Shown: one piece after another, positions 18,316 to 28,600 of the stretch
Layout: each line of letters opens with the position of its first letter
Position numbering within the stretch: the first letter of the stretch is position 1
Assembly: GCA_027625145.1 (NCBI GenBank)
Contig: JAQBXK010000005.1
Span: 34,952 to 98,951, forward strand
Direction of reading: 5' to 3'
DNA length: 64,000 nucleotides
Origin: Pseudomonadota bacterium
GTDB lineage: Bacteria; Pseudomonadota; Alphaproteobacteria; Puniceispirillales; Marisalimonadaceae
Translations under genes and position numbers: made by a program
The notes under the pieces: model-generated
What the model saw: only the letters and a program-made list of their open reading frames with translations
Told to the model about the DNA's origin: nothing
Databases searched by the model: none

Positions 18316-19839
18316 ATGACTATAGATGAAAAGCTAACTGTCAAACTAAATGATAATGATAACGTGGCAACGGCTCTTAGAGACATTAATATTGGAGAAA
18401 ATACTCATGGAATTGAATGTATTAACAAAATTCCAAAAGGTCATAAAATATCGTTAAAGAATATAATCAAAGGTCAAAAAATTATTAAATATGACCAATT
18501 AATTGGGATAGCTAGCAAAGATATTTTAATAGGTGATCATGTTCACGTAGATAATACAAATTTCAGATCTACTGATCATGATTATGAATTCTCAACTTCT
18601 ATCAAACTTCCAAATATGATCGAGCCTGATAACAGACCAACTTTTAGAGGCTATAAAAGAGCAAATGGCAAAGTTGGAACGAGGAACTATATAGGTGTAT
18701 TAACTTCGGTTAATTGCTCTGCAACTGCAGCAAGAAATATTGCAAATGTATTTACTGAAGAAAAACTTGCTGAATACCCTAATGTTGATGGGGTTGTTTC
18801 ATTTACGCATGGCACTGGATGTGGAATGGCTGATTCTGGAGATGGGTTTGACGCTCTTCAAAGAGTTTTGTTAGGATACATTCAACACCCTAATTTAGCT
18901 GGTATATTGCTAATAGGCTTAGGATGTGAAGCGAATCAAATTAAATTTCTTCTTGATGCATTTGATCTTCATGAAAATCCATTTTTTCATACTATGACAC
19001 TTCAGGAAATGGGTGGATTAAGAAAAACTATAAAAGCAGGAGTAGAATGCATCGAAAAAATGCTTCCTGAAGTCAATTCAATTGAAAGAACGGATCAATC
19101 AGTTGAACATTTAACTGTTGCATTACAATGCGGCGGATCTGATGCCTGGTCAGGCATTACTTCAAACCCTTCACTTGGACATGCGGCAGATTTAATAGTT
19201 AAAAATGGAGGAACTGCCATTTTAGCTGAAACTCCAGAAATATATGGTGCTGAACATATGTTAACTAGAAGAGCCATTACACCTGAGGTAGGAAAAAAAC
19301 TTATTGATAGAATCTTATGGTGGGAAGACTACGTTGCACGAAACAAAGGTAGTATGGATAACAATCCTTCACCAGGAAATAAAGCTGGAGGATTAACAAC
19401 GATTCTAGAAAAATCCTTAGGTGCAGTTGCGAAAGGTGGGACGACTCCATTAAATGATGTTCTTCTATACGCACAAAAAGCCGAAAAAAAAGGATTTCTA
19501 TTCATGGATAGCCCAGGATATGATCCTGCTTCAGTGACAGGACAGATAGCTAGTGGATGTAATGTAGTTACTTTTACAACTGGACGAGGTTCATGTTTTG
19601 GATGCAAACCATCTCCTTCCATTAAAATAGCAACAAATACTGAAATGTATAATAACATGATAGAAGATATGGACGTTAATGCTGGAACCGTGATTACAGA
19701 AAACAAGAATATAGAAGACGTAGGACAAGAAATTTTTGACTTAATTGTTAAAGTAGCATCAGGTGAAAAATCTAAGTCTGAACATCAAGGTTTGGGTGAT
19801 TTAGAATTTGTACCTTGGCAAATCGGCGCAACAATGTAA
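18316..19839 (+). CDS. UxaA-family sugar-acid dehydratase (altronate/fuconate type)
   Basis: A 507-residue protein with an N-terminal SAF domain (about 1-90, ending GDHVHVDN) and a C-terminal UxaA catalytic region with NCSATAARNIAN, HGTGCGM, GLGCEANQI and GRGSCFGCKPSPS, whose His and Cys residues are metal ligands. The start at ATG 18316 lies seven bases after GGGGGA; the upstream ATG at 18301 contains this site and is rejected. UxaA itself makes KDG from D-altronate, but here the next genes encode an SDR and a FAH-type hydrolase, the trio found in non-phosphorylative L-fuconate/rhamnonate routes. I therefore favour a deoxy-sugar-acid dehydratase; altronate or galactarate remain possible. Confidence 0.82.
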   Translation: MTIDEKLTVKLNDNDNVATALRDINIGENTHGIECINKIPKGHKISLKNIIKGQKIIKYDQLIGIASKDILIGDHVHVDNTNFRSTDHDYEFSTSIKLPNMIEPDNRPTFRGYKRANGKVGTRNYIGVLTSVNCSATAARNIANVFTEEKLAEYPNVDGVVSFTHGTGCGMADSGDGFDALQRVLLGYIQHPNLAGILLIGLGCEANQIKFLLDAFDLHENPFFHTMTLQEMGGLRKTIKAGVECIEKMLPEVNSIERTDQSVEHLTVALQCGGSDAWSGITSNPSLGHAADLIVKNGGTAILAETPEIYGAEHMLTRRAITPEVGKKLIDRILWWEDYVARNKGSMDNNPSPGNKAGGLTTILEKSLGAVAKGGTTPLNDVLLYAQKAEKKGFLFMDSPGYDPASVTGQIASGCNVVTFTTGRGSCFGCKPSPSIKIATNTEMYNNMIEDMDVNAGTVITENKNIEDVGQEIFDLIVKVASGEKSKSEHQGLGDLEFVPWQIGATM

Positions 19840-19848
19840 GGAAATAAG

Positions 19849-20583
19849 ATGATAGATTTAAAAGGCAAAATAGCTCTCTTAACAGCAACAGGCCAAGGAA
19901 TAGGGAATGCAACTGCTAAAGCATTCTCAAAAGCTGGAGCCTACGTAATAGCTACCGATATTAATCCAGAAACTTTATCTTCATTAAAAAATATTGTTGA
20001 TGAGACACATGTACTAGATGTAACAAATCATGATGCAATTAAGTCTTTAGTTAGATCTATAAAAGCTCCTGACATACTTTTTAATTGTGCAGGTGTTGTC
20101 CATAATGGAACTATTTTAGAATCTTCTGATGATGATTGGGACTTTGCATTTAATCTTAATGGTAAAGCCATGTATCATATGATTAAAGAAATAATTCCCA
20201 TAATGTTAAAAAAAGGTGGCGGCTCTATTATTAACATTGCTTCCGTTGCTTCATCAGTAAAAGGTGTGCCAAATAGATTTGTATATAGTGCTTCAAAAGC
20301 TGCCGTTTTAGGTATTACAAAATCGATTGCTTCAGACTATATAACTCAAGGTATTAGATGTAACGCTATATGTCCTGGAACAATTCAAAGTCCATCACTA
20401 GATCAACGTTTGTCGGATATGGGAGATTATGAAAAAGCTAGAAAGCAATTCGTTGCTAGACAACCAATGGGACGTATTGGAGAGGCAGAGGAAATAGCAA
20501 ACCTAGCTCTTTATTTAGCAAGTGATGCATCAGCTTATACAACTGGTCAGTTTCATATAATTGATGGCGGCATGTGTATCTAA
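19849..20583 (+). CDS. SDR resembling 2-keto-3-deoxy-L-fuconate 4-dehydrogenase
   Basis: A classical SDR of 244 residues: TGQGIG at 14-19, FNCAGVVHNG near 79-87, S132-S136 region IASVASSVKGVPNRF, then Y146 and K150 (YSASK). The acidic residue in ATDINP after strand two favours NAD. The run VASSVKGVPNRFVYSASKAA and ICPGTIQSPSLDQRL match the 2-keto-3-deoxy-L-fuconate dehydrogenase/BDH2-like group. That enzyme oxidises C4 of the keto-deoxy acid to give 2,4-diketo-3-deoxy-L-fuconate, cleaved by a FAH-family hydrolase, which is exactly the next gene. It begins nine bases after the UxaA-type stop with an AAGGAAATAAG leader, so the genes are one operon. Confidence 0.86.
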   Translation: MIDLKGKIALLTATGQGIGNATAKAFSKAGAYVIATDINPETLSSLKNIVDETHVLDVTNHDAIKSLVRSIKAPDILFNCAGVVHNGTILESSDDDWDFAFNLNGKAMYHMIKEIIPIMLKKGGGSIINIASVASSVKGVPNRFVYSASKAAVLGITKSIASDYITQGIRCNAICPGTIQSPSLDQRLSDMGDYEKARKQFVARQPMGRIGEAEEIANLALYLASDASAYTTGQFHIIDGGMCI

Positions 20584-20609
20584 ATATTTTTTAATAGAAA
20601 GGAAATAAA

Positions 20610-21452
20610 ATGAAATTATTACGTTTTGGAGAATTTGGAAAAGAAAAACCAGGCATCATAGATAAAGATGGTAAAATTAGAGATCTATCAAATCATATCC
20701 CAGACATTAATGGAGAAACCATTACATCTGATAGTTTAAAAAAAATATCAGCTATAGATTTATCTTCTCTTCCAATAGTTCCAGATAACTCTCGTATAGG
20801 AGCGTGTGTAGGAAACATAGGAAAATTTTTATGTATAGGATTAAACTATTCTGATCATGCAGCTGAGACAGGCATGCCAGTCCCAGGTGAACCTATTCTT
20901 TTTTCTAAAGCAACTTCAGCAGTAGTGGGACCTAATGATAATGTTGAAATACCAAAAAATTCTTCTGAAACAGACTGGGAAGTTGAGCTTGGAATAGTTA
21001 TAGGCAAAAAGGCAAAATATATAAATGAAGATGAAGCAGAAGAATACATAGCTGGATATTGTGTAATAAACGATGTTTCTGAAAGAGAGTTTCAACTTAA
21101 AAGAGAAGGTCAATGGACGAAAGGAAAATCATGCGACACTTTTGGACCTATAGGACCTTATTTAGTAACAAAAGATGAAATAACTGATGTACAAAACTTA
21201 AATATGTACTTAGATCTTAATGGTAAAAAGATGCAAAATGGATCTACTAAAACTATGATTTTTTCAGCTAATCATATTGTATATTATTTATCTCAATTTA
21301 TGAGTTTACATCCAGGAGACGTAATCGCGACTGGAACACCTCCAGGAGTAGGAGTAGGTATGAAGCCACCTGTTTTTTTAAAAGCTGGAGATGTTATGAA
21401 ACTTGGAATAGAGGGACTGGGAGAACAACAACAAACATGTATTCAAGCATAA
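20610..21452 (+). CDS. Fumarylacetoacetate hydrolase family protein (diketo-deoxy sugar acid hydrolase type)
   Basis: The 280-residue product has the FAH fold: IGLNYSDHAAETGMPVP at about 73-89, metal-binding acids in DWEVELGIVIGKK and INDVSEREFQ, and the ATGTPPGVGVGMKPP loop near the end. In fucose and rhamnose acid pathways this family cleaves 2,4-diketo-3-deoxy acids into pyruvate and lactate. Its position as last gene of the UxaA-SDR-FAH operon, 27 bases after the SDR with an AAGGAAATAAA leader, supports that role. Generic acylpyruvase activity is the alternative. A strong terminator follows 83 bases later. Confidence 0.87.
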   Translation: MKLLRFGEFGKEKPGIIDKDGKIRDLSNHIPDINGETITSDSLKKISAIDLSSLPIVPDNSRIGACVGNIGKFLCIGLNYSDHAAETGMPVPGEPILFSKATSAVVGPNDNVEIPKNSSETDWEVELGIVIGKKAKYINEDEAEEYIAGYCVINDVSEREFQLKREGQWTKGKSCDTFGPIGPYLVTKDEITDVQNLNMYLDLNGKKMQNGSTKTMIFSANHIVYYLSQFMSLHPGDVIATGTPPGVGVGMKPPVFLKAGDVMKLGIEGLGEQQQTCIQA

Positions 21453-21535
21453 TTATTTGGAAGTTTTCTATAAAAAAATAAATAATTCATTAACTTGATA
21501 AGGTTAAAGCACTGAAATAAAAAATTAAATAATCT

Positions 21536-21592
21536 GAACCTCTTTGTCTTATAGATATAATAGAAAATCTATGAAAAAGAGGTTCATTTTTT
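21536..21592 (+). terminator. Terminator between convergent operons
   Basis: GAACCTCTTT (21536-21545) pairs perfectly with AAAGAGGTTC (21576-21585), with further pairing of ATAGAT and ATCTAT inside, followed by ATTTTTTAT. It closes the UxaA-SDR-FAH operon; on the other strand the flank lacks a clean T-run, so it is best for the forward direction. Confidence 0.72.
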
Positions 21593-21667
21593 ATAGTATC
21601 GCCAGAAACAATTTTTAAAATAAATGATCTAATTAGAGCTATAAGTTAAGAAACAAAATCTATAAAA

Positions 21668-22684
21668 TTAACTTTTGGAAAACAATAATGTACCTTGAAC
21701 TAAAGCTTCTAATTTTCTTCTTGCTATAGATCTTTTTAAAGGAACTAATCCACAATTAGTGCAAGCCGTAATTTTACTTTTGTTAATAAATTTAGAAGCC
21801 GTATTAAGAACTTTTAATATCTCTTCAGGAGTTTCTATTTCATTGTTAGCTACATCAATAACCCCTACCATAACTTCTTTATTTTCCAACAAACTTATTA
21901 ACTCCATTGGAACCTTAGAATTAATACATTCCAAACTAACTTGTTGAATTGAACTTTTTGCTAGTTGAGGAAAAATATTTTCATATTGGCGCCATTCATC
22001 TCCTAATGTTTCTTTCCACTTAATATTTGCTTCTATACCATACCCATAACAAATATGAACGGCTGTTTTATTTATTAAACCTTCACATGCTTTTTCAAGA
22101 GCTGAAACACCCCAATTTTTAACATCATCAAAAAAAACGTTGAAAGCGGGTTCATCAAATTGAATAATATCTACTCCAGCTTCAGATAATTCTTTAGCTT
22201 CTGCATTTAATATTGAAGCAAATTCAAAGGCTAATTTTTCTCTACTACCGTAGAAATTATCATATAAAGTATCTATCATTGTCATAGGCCCAGGTAGGGT
22301 AAACTTAATAGGCTTGGTTGTAAGAGACCTTAGAAGCTTTGCATCTTCATAGAAAACAGATTTTTTTCTATAAACTTTCTCAAATATAATAGGAACGTCT
22401 GCATCATACCTATCTCTAATTCTAACAGTTTTCTTGTTATTAAAATCAACGCCACTTAGACCTTCTATAAAAGTTGTAACAAAATGTTGTCTTGTTTGCT
22501 CTCCATCTCCAATTATTGAAATTCCAGCCATTTCTTGTTCTAATACAGCAAGTCTTAGGGCATCAGCTTTTGCTTCTAATAATTCATTACCGGACAATTT
22601 CCAAGGAGCCCAAATTTTTTCACCTTCTGCCAGCCAAACTGGCTTTGGTAAACTTCCAGAAATAGTTGTATTAACATTAGTCAT
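21668..22684 (-). CDS. mesD: Short cobalamin-independent methionine synthase (MesD-type core MetE)
   Basis: A 338-residue protein corresponding to the catalytic C-terminal half of MetE. The zinc ligands can be read as H210 and C212 (VHICYG), E252 (SLEC) and C311 (CTNCGL). The N-terminal TISGSLPKPVWLAEGEKIW, the motif GDGEQTRQHFVTTFIE and TLPGPMTMIDTLYD match the MesD group, which makes methionine from homocysteine and, as I recall, needs the partner MesX (DUF1852) and oxygen. No DUF1852 gene is next to it or elsewhere in this window. It follows cysteine synthase by 21 bases on the reverse strand, so both belong to a sulfur amino acid operon. Confidence 0.82.
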   Translation of the reverse strand: MTNVNTTISGSLPKPVWLAEGEKIWAPWKLSGNELLEAKADALRLAVLEQEMAGISIIGDGEQTRQHFVTTFIEGLSGVDFNNKKTVRIRDRYDADVPIIFEKVYRKKSVFYEDAKLLRSLTTKPIKFTLPGPMTMIDTLYDNFYGSREKLAFEFASILNAEAKELSEAGVDIIQFDEPAFNVFFDDVKNWGVSALEKACEGLINKTAVHICYGYGIEANIKWKETLGDEWRQYENIFPQLAKSSIQQVSLECINSKVPMELISLLENKEVMVGVIDVANNEIETPEEILKVLNTASKFINKSKITACTNCGLVPLKRSIARRKLEALVQGTLLFSKS

Positions 22685-22705
22685 GAAATAACCGTTAAAA
22701 TTTTT

Positions 22706-23785
22706 TTAGCTCAATTGATACCCAGGAGTAGATTTTGACAAAGCGATTTCTTCATCTGACATTTCTTCTTCAATTCCATCAAAAAGAGGAGTAGAGAGGT
22801 ATCTTTCACCAGTGTCAGGCAACATACATAAAATATTAGCTCCTGGCTTAGCTTTTTGAGCAACTTCAATAGCAACAGCTAAACTAGAACCACCAGAAAC
22901 CCCAGTAAAAATGCCTTCTTCCATTGCTAATTTTTTTGCCCACAATATTCCTGCGCCACCAGAAACTTTTATCATCTCATCATAATAGTTATTATCTATG
23001 GCTTCTTGAAGAACATATGGAATAAAGTCTGGTGTCCACCCTTGAATAGGATGAGGTTGGAAACTAGGATGACTTACTGTCGGTTCATTTTTTTGATTAC
23101 GCTCTTGAGCATGACCTGATGACACAATTGCAGCATTATCAGGTTCACTTAAAATAATTTTTGTATTTGGGCTTTGTTTTTTTAAAACCCTGGCAACACC
23201 TGAAACTGTTCCGCCCGTTCCATAGCCAGTAACAAAGTAATCCAAAGATCTGTCTTCAAAGTCTTTTATAATTTCATTTCCTGTTGTCTGTTCATGAATA
23301 TCAGCATTAGCTTTAGTTTCAAATTGATGAGCTAAAAACCATCCATTTGTTTCTGCTAATTCTTTTGCTTTTTGATACATTCCAAAACCTTTTTGAGCAC
23401 GAGGAGTTAGGACAACCTTTGCTCCAAAAAACCTCATTAACTTTCTTCTTTCAATTGAAAAGCTGTCTGCCATAGTTATTACTAAAGGGTAGCCTTTCGT
23501 TGCGCATACCATAGCCAATCCAATACCAGTATTTCCACTTGTAGCTTCTACTACCGTCTGACCAGGCTTTAAAGATCCATTTCGCTCTGCTTCTTCTATA
23601 ATGTTAATAGCTAACCTATCTTTCACTGAGCCAGCGGGATTAAAAGACTCAACCTTAACAAAGATATTGACTCCATCAGGTGCAACTTTATTTAATTTTA
23701 CTACGGGTGTGTCTCCAATAGTTTCTGTTATTGAATTATAAATTTTACCTCTGCCTTTAGTATTAAATATAGTGTTAGATGACAT
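22706..23785 (-). CDS. Cysteine synthase family PLP enzyme
   Basis: A 359-residue fold type II PLP enzyme. The Schiff-base lysine is K55 in NPAGSVKDR; TSGNTG binds the substrate carboxylate, GTGGTVSG holds the PLP phosphate and SGGSSLA near the C-terminus contacts the pyridine ring. It makes cysteine from O-acetylserine and sulfide, or, as its length (longer than the ~310-residue CysK) and C-terminal tail permit, acts as a cystathionine beta-synthase. Cotranscription with the methionine synthase points to sulfur amino acid metabolism. The 140 bases upstream hold a 15-base palindrome (TATCTTTTAAAGATA, 23806-23820) close to the start codon that could be a control site; no known riboswitch is apparent. 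Confidence 0.85.
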   Translation of the reverse strand: MSSNTIFNTKGRGKIYNSITETIGDTPVVKLNKVAPDGVNIFVKVESFNPAGSVKDRLAINIIEEAERNGSLKPGQTVVEATSGNTGIGLAMVCATKGYPLVITMADSFSIERRKLMRFFGAKVVLTPRAQKGFGMYQKAKELAETNGWFLAHQFETKANADIHEQTTGNEIIKDFEDRSLDYFVTGYGTGGTVSGVARVLKKQSPNTKIILSEPDNAAIVSSGHAQERNQKNEPTVSHPSFQPHPIQGWTPDFIPYVLQEAIDNNYYDEMIKVSGGAGILWAKKLAMEEGIFTGVSGGSSLAVAIEVAQKAKPGANILCMLPDTGERYLSTPLFDGIEEEMSDEEIALSKSTPGYQLS

Positions 23786-23925
23786 GTTAAATTACCTTAT
23801 TTTGTTATCTTTTAAAGATACTTTATTTATTAATGAAAAAACAAACTTTTATTATTAATAAAAATAATTTTCTTATTTTCAATATATAATAGAAAAATAT
23901 TATCTTTATCTAATTAACAAAAACT

Positions 23926-24546
23926 TCACTGAAGTAACTTAGAAGCCAATAAAGCTTTATTTGTTATTTCTTTAAAATCATAAATGTTAGAAGGAACTAT
24001 CCAACTTCCTCCAACGCAAATTACATTTTTTTGATTAAGCCATTCAAGTGCATTATTTTCATTTATTCCACCTGTGGGGCAAAACATAATATCTGGGAAA
24101 GGGCCTATTAAAGAATTAATATATTTTATTCCTCCAGAAGCCTCAGCTGGAAAAAATTTAAAATGTTTATATCCAAGGTCTAATAAATTCATAATTTGAC
24201 TTGAAGAAGAAACACCAGGAAGAAAAGGAAAATTTATATCTACAGCCATTTTTGCTAATTCATAAGTTGATCCAGGACTTACTGCAAATGATGCTCCAGC
24301 ATCCTTAACATTTTTTAAATCTGTTGTATTTAAAACTGTTCCAGCACCTACCTTTAGCTCAGGAAATTTATTTGCAACAATTTCAATTGCCTTTAATGCA
24401 CATGAGGTTCTTAGGGTAATCTCTATATTATTTAAATTACCTTCTATTAATGATGACATTAAATTCTCCAAATTATCAATTGTGTTTATTATTAATACAG
24501 GCATGACTGGTGAAAGTGACAAAATCGATTTAATCTTGGTATGCAT
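23926..24546 (-). CDS. eda: 2-keto-3-deoxy-6-phosphogluconate aldolase
   Basis: A 206-residue class I aldolase with the base E42 in IEITLRT and Schiff-base lysine K130 in HFKFFPAE; PTGGIN binds the phosphate. It splits KDPG (or the galactose epimer) into pyruvate and glyceraldehyde 3-phosphate, the last step of the Entner-Doudoroff and hexuronate routes. Its substrate comes from KdgK at 13.5 kb and, with an Edd not seen here, from Zwf and Pgl at 45-47 kb. It stands alone on the reverse strand, divergent from denD with 95 bases between them. Confidence 0.9.
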   Translation of the reverse strand: MHTKIKSILSLSPVMPVLIINTIDNLENLMSSLIEGNLNNIEITLRTSCALKAIEIVANKFPELKVGAGTVLNTTDLKNVKDAGASFAVSPGSTYELAKMAVDINFPFLPGVSSSSQIMNLLDLGYKHFKFFPAEASGGIKYINSLIGPFPDIMFCPTGGINENNALEWLNQKNVICVGGSWIVPSNIYDFKEITNKALLASKLLQ

Positions 24547-24641
24547 ATTTTTTTCCTTAAATATTATTTTTTATTTAACATTGTAACTGTATATAATGTC
24601 ATATAAAATTCTTAAATAATTAAATTTAAAAAGAGGTCTCA

Positions 24642-25613
24642 ATGAAAATTCTTATAATGGGTGGTGCTGGAATGGTTGGGCAGAAATTGCTTAAACAGAT
24701 TTTAAAGAAACAAGAGTTAAGAAGTCAGAAAATAACTGAAATAACATTATTTGATATTATTAAAGCTCCATATCCAGAAAATACTAATATATCCATTAAA
24801 ACAAAATCTGGTGACATTTCAGATTCTAATGTTAGTAATGAAATTATTGCTTCAAAACCTGACATTATATTTCACCTTGCCGCAATCGTATCAGGACAAG
24901 CTGAACAAGAATTTGATTTGGGGTGGAATATAAATGCCAAAGGAAGTTGGGGCCTGTTTGAAGCGATAAGATCTCTTGGAGATGATTATTGTCCAAGAGT
25001 TGTCTTTACTAGTTCAATTGCTGTTTTTGGAGCTCCTTTCCCAGAAAAAATTCCTGATGATTTTTTTGCAACTCCCTTAACTTCTTATGGTGCTCAAAAA
25101 GCTATTTCTGAACTTTTATTAGCTGATTATTCTAGAAAAGGAATGATTGACGGTATTTCAATTAGGCTTCCAACTATATGTGTTCGACCTGGAAAACCTA
25201 ATTTAGCAGCATCTGGTTTTTTCTCTGGAATAATAAGAGAACCTCTCAATGGCAAAGAGGCTATTTTGCCAGTTGGAACAGATGTAAGGCATTGGCATGC
25301 CACACCTCGTTCAGCAGCTGGATTTTTAATACATGCAGCGGAACTTGATACCAAACAATTAAACAATAGAATAACTTTAAACATGCCCGGCTTGTCTGTG
25401 ACAGTTCAAGAGCAAATTGATGCCCTTGGAAGAGTTGCTGGAAATGACGCTGTTAAGTTAATCAAACATCAACCTGATCCAGTAATACAAAAAATTGTAA
25501 GTGGGTGGGCGCGAGATTTTGATACTCAAAGATCCATCGATTTAGGTTTCAAAGCTGAAAATAATTTTGATGATATAATTAAAATTTATATTGAAGATGA
25601 TTTAAACAAGTAA
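24642..25613 (+). CDS. denD: D-erythronate dehydrogenase-like NAD-dependent epimerase/dehydratase family protein
   Basis: An extended SDR of 323 residues: GGAGMVG at 7-13, D38 after strand two for NAD, S124/S125 in FTSSIAVFG, Y149 and K153 in SYGAQKAISE. The runs FHLAAIVSGQAEQEFD, IRLPTICVRPGKPN and AASGFFSGIIREPLNG are the hallmarks of the DenD group. DenD oxidises D-erythronate to 2-oxo-tetronate, which enters the OtnI, OtnK, OtnC route. It starts at ATG 24642 behind AGAGG and precedes the 5-oxoprolinase-like gene by 34 bases. An uncharacterised sugar epimerase is the alternative but less likely. Confidence 0.85.
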   Translation: MKILIMGGAGMVGQKLLKQILKKQELRSQKITEITLFDIIKAPYPENTNISIKTKSGDISDSNVSNEIIASKPDIIFHLAAIVSGQAEQEFDLGWNINAKGSWGLFEAIRSLGDDYCPRVVFTSSIAVFGAPFPEKIPDDFFATPLTSYGAQKAISELLLADYSRKGMIDGISIRLPTICVRPGKPNLAASGFFSGIIREPLNGKEAILPVGTDVRHWHATPRSAAGFLIHAAELDTKQLNNRITLNMPGLSVTVQEQIDALGRVAGNDAVKLIKHQPDPVIQKIVSGWARDFDTQRSIDLGFKAENNFDDIIKIYIEDDLNK

Positions 25614-25647
25614 ATTTTAACTTTATTAATTCTAAAGGTTTAAAATA

Positions 25648-28600
25648 ATGTGGCAATTTTGGATAGACAGAGGTGGGACGTTTACTGATATTGTGGCTCG
25701 CAAACCTGATGGTTCTATTTTAATTAATAAACTATTATCAGAAAACCCTAATCAATACAAAGATGCGGCAATAGCCGGGATTAAAAAATTTTTAAGCTTA
25801 AACTCTGATGAATTGATTCCTAGAGACAAAATTTCATCTATTAAAATGGGAACAACCGTTGCAACTAATGCTTTACTAGAAAGAAAAGGTGACAGAACAT
25901 TACTATTAATTACTAAAGGATTTGGAGATTTATTACGAATTGGTTATCAAAATAGACCTTTATTATTTGATTTAAATATAAAATTACCTGAACTTTTATA
26001 TGATCGTGTAATTGAGGTATCAGAAAGATTAGACGCAAAAGGAAATATTGTAACAGATCTTGATAAAGAAAGTGTAAGAAAAGCATTAAAAGAAGCGAAA
26101 GCAGATGGAATTAAGGGAGTTGCCATAGCATTTATGCATTCATATTTAAATCCTATTCATGAAGAAATAATTGCAAATATTGCGATTGAAGAAAAGTTTT
26201 TACAAATTTCTGTTAGTCATAAAGTCTCACCATTAATTAAATTGGTAGGTAGAGCTGATACAACTGTTGTTGATGCTTATTTATCGCCAATTCTTAGAAG
26301 ATATGTAGACCAAGTATCAAATGAACTTGATAATACAAAATCTACAAAACTAATGTTCATGCAATCAAATGGTGGATTAACTGACGCCAACCTATTTCAA
26401 GGTAAAGATTCTCTCTTATCTGGGCCTGCCGGAGGAGTTGTTAGCATGGCTCAAACTGGTATTCAAGCAGGTTTTAATAAATTAATTGGCTTCGATATGG
26501 GAGGCACATCTACTGATGTTTGCCATTTTTCAGGAGAATATGAGCGATCTTTCGAAACGGAAGTTGCTGGTGTTAGAATAAGGGCACCTATGATGCAGAT
26601 CCATACGGTTGCAGCAGGAGGAGGATCTATTCTTTCTTTTAAAGATGGACGTTTTCAAGTAGGTCCAGAAAGTGCTGGTGCCATTCCTGGGCCTGCATCT
26701 TATGGAAAAAATGGCCCCCTAACCGTAACTGATTGTAATGTTTTACTTGGAAAATTACATCCTGAATATTTTCCTAATGTTTTTGGCAAAAAAGGAAATG
26801 AGCCATTAAACTTCGAAATTGTTAAAAAGAAATTTTTACTATTATCTAAAGAAATTGCCCATCAAACAGGTGATCCTGAAATGGATATTACATTAATGGC
26901 AGAAGGTTTTTTAAAAATTGCAGTTGAGAATATGGCAAATGCCATTAAGAAAATATCAATTCAACGTGGATATGATATTACAAATTATACTATGAATTGT
27001 TTTGGAGGAGCAGGAGGTCAACATGCTTGTCAAGTTGCAGACTCACTTGGCATGACAAGTGTTCTACTTCATCCCTATGCAGGCGTTTTATCTGCATTTG
27101 GAATGGGTCTTGCTGAAATACGTGCAATAAGAGAAAGTCATTTTGAAAAAGACATAGAATATATAGATGATGCTAAAAAATTAATTGATAAGTTATCGTC
27201 TCAATCCTCTAAAGATATAATGAAACAAGGTATAAAAAATACATCTATTAAACTAGTTAAAAAAGCATTTCTTCATTATCAAGGGTCTCATCAAAATTTA
27301 GAAATTACCTTTAGTTCTTCAAAAATAATGAGACTATCTTTTGAAAAAGAACATAAAAAAAGATTTGGGTTTTATACAAAAGATCGTAAAATTTTAATAG
27401 AGATGCTTACAGTTGAGGCTATAGGAAAGTCTGCAGAAAATCATGACTTTTCAAACCTAACAAGTCCTGTTATTGATGCTATTCCTTCAGCATATAAAAA
27501 TATGAATGTAAATAACATTGATATTAATACTCCTATTTATCAACGTTCAGATTTAAAAATTGGACAAATAATTGATGGCCCAGCAATCATTTGTGAGAAT
27601 ACAGGTACAAATGTTATTGACGAAGGCTGGATAGCAAGCTTAGATAAATTCCAAAATTTAATCTTAAATAGAAATCAAAAAAAAATTAATAAAAAAAGTA
27701 TTGGGACATCTGTAGACGTTGTAATGCTAGAAGTATTTAATAATCTTTTTATGAATATAGCAGAACAAATGGGGGCAACGCTAGCAAACACAGCATATTC
27801 CGTTAATATTAAAGAAAGATTTGATTTTTCTTGCGCACTTTTTAACGGCTCAGGTGCATTGGTTGCTAATGCTCCTCATGTGCCGGTTCATCTTGGGTCA
27901 ATGTCTGAAGCCATAAGAACTGTAATAAAATTAAATAAGGGCAATATTTTCGCTGGTGATATTTTTGTTTTAAACGCCCCTTTTAACGGTGGAACACACC
28001 TTCCAGATGTTACTGTGATAACTCCAGTATTTAATAAAGAACAAAATAAAATTCTTTTCTTCGTTGCTTCACGTGGTCATCACGCTGATATAGGAGGCAA
28101 AACTCCAGGATCGTGCCCTCCAGATTCAAAACACATTGATGAAGAAGGTGTGCTTATTGACAACTTTAAAATGTTTGAAAAAGGCATTTTTCGTGAAAAT
28201 GAAATGAGGAAAATACTAGCTTCCGGTAAATATCCATGCAGGAATATTGAACATAATATGGCTGACCTTGCCGCCCAAGTAGCAGCTAATGAAACTGGTA
28301 TTCGTGAAATTAATTCAATGATTAATCAATTTGGCATTGAAACAGTTCACGCCTATATGGACCATGTTCAAGATAATGCTGAAGAATGTATACGAAGTGC
28401 AATAACTAAATTAAAAGAAGGTAAGTATGAATATGAACTAGATAATAATGAGTTCATAAAAGTGTCAATCAAGGTTGATAAAATTAAACGTGAAGCAACT
28501 ATTGATTTTACTGGAACTGCAAAGAAAAATCCTTTTAACTATAATGCTCCAATGGCTGTTTGCCATGCTGTAATCCTTTATGTTTTTAGAACATTAGTGG

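Noticed and set aside
23786..23925. SAM-type riboswitch before cysteine synthase
   Set aside because: The leader is AT-rich without the conserved core or GC-rich helices of any SAM riboswitch I know; only a short palindrome is present.
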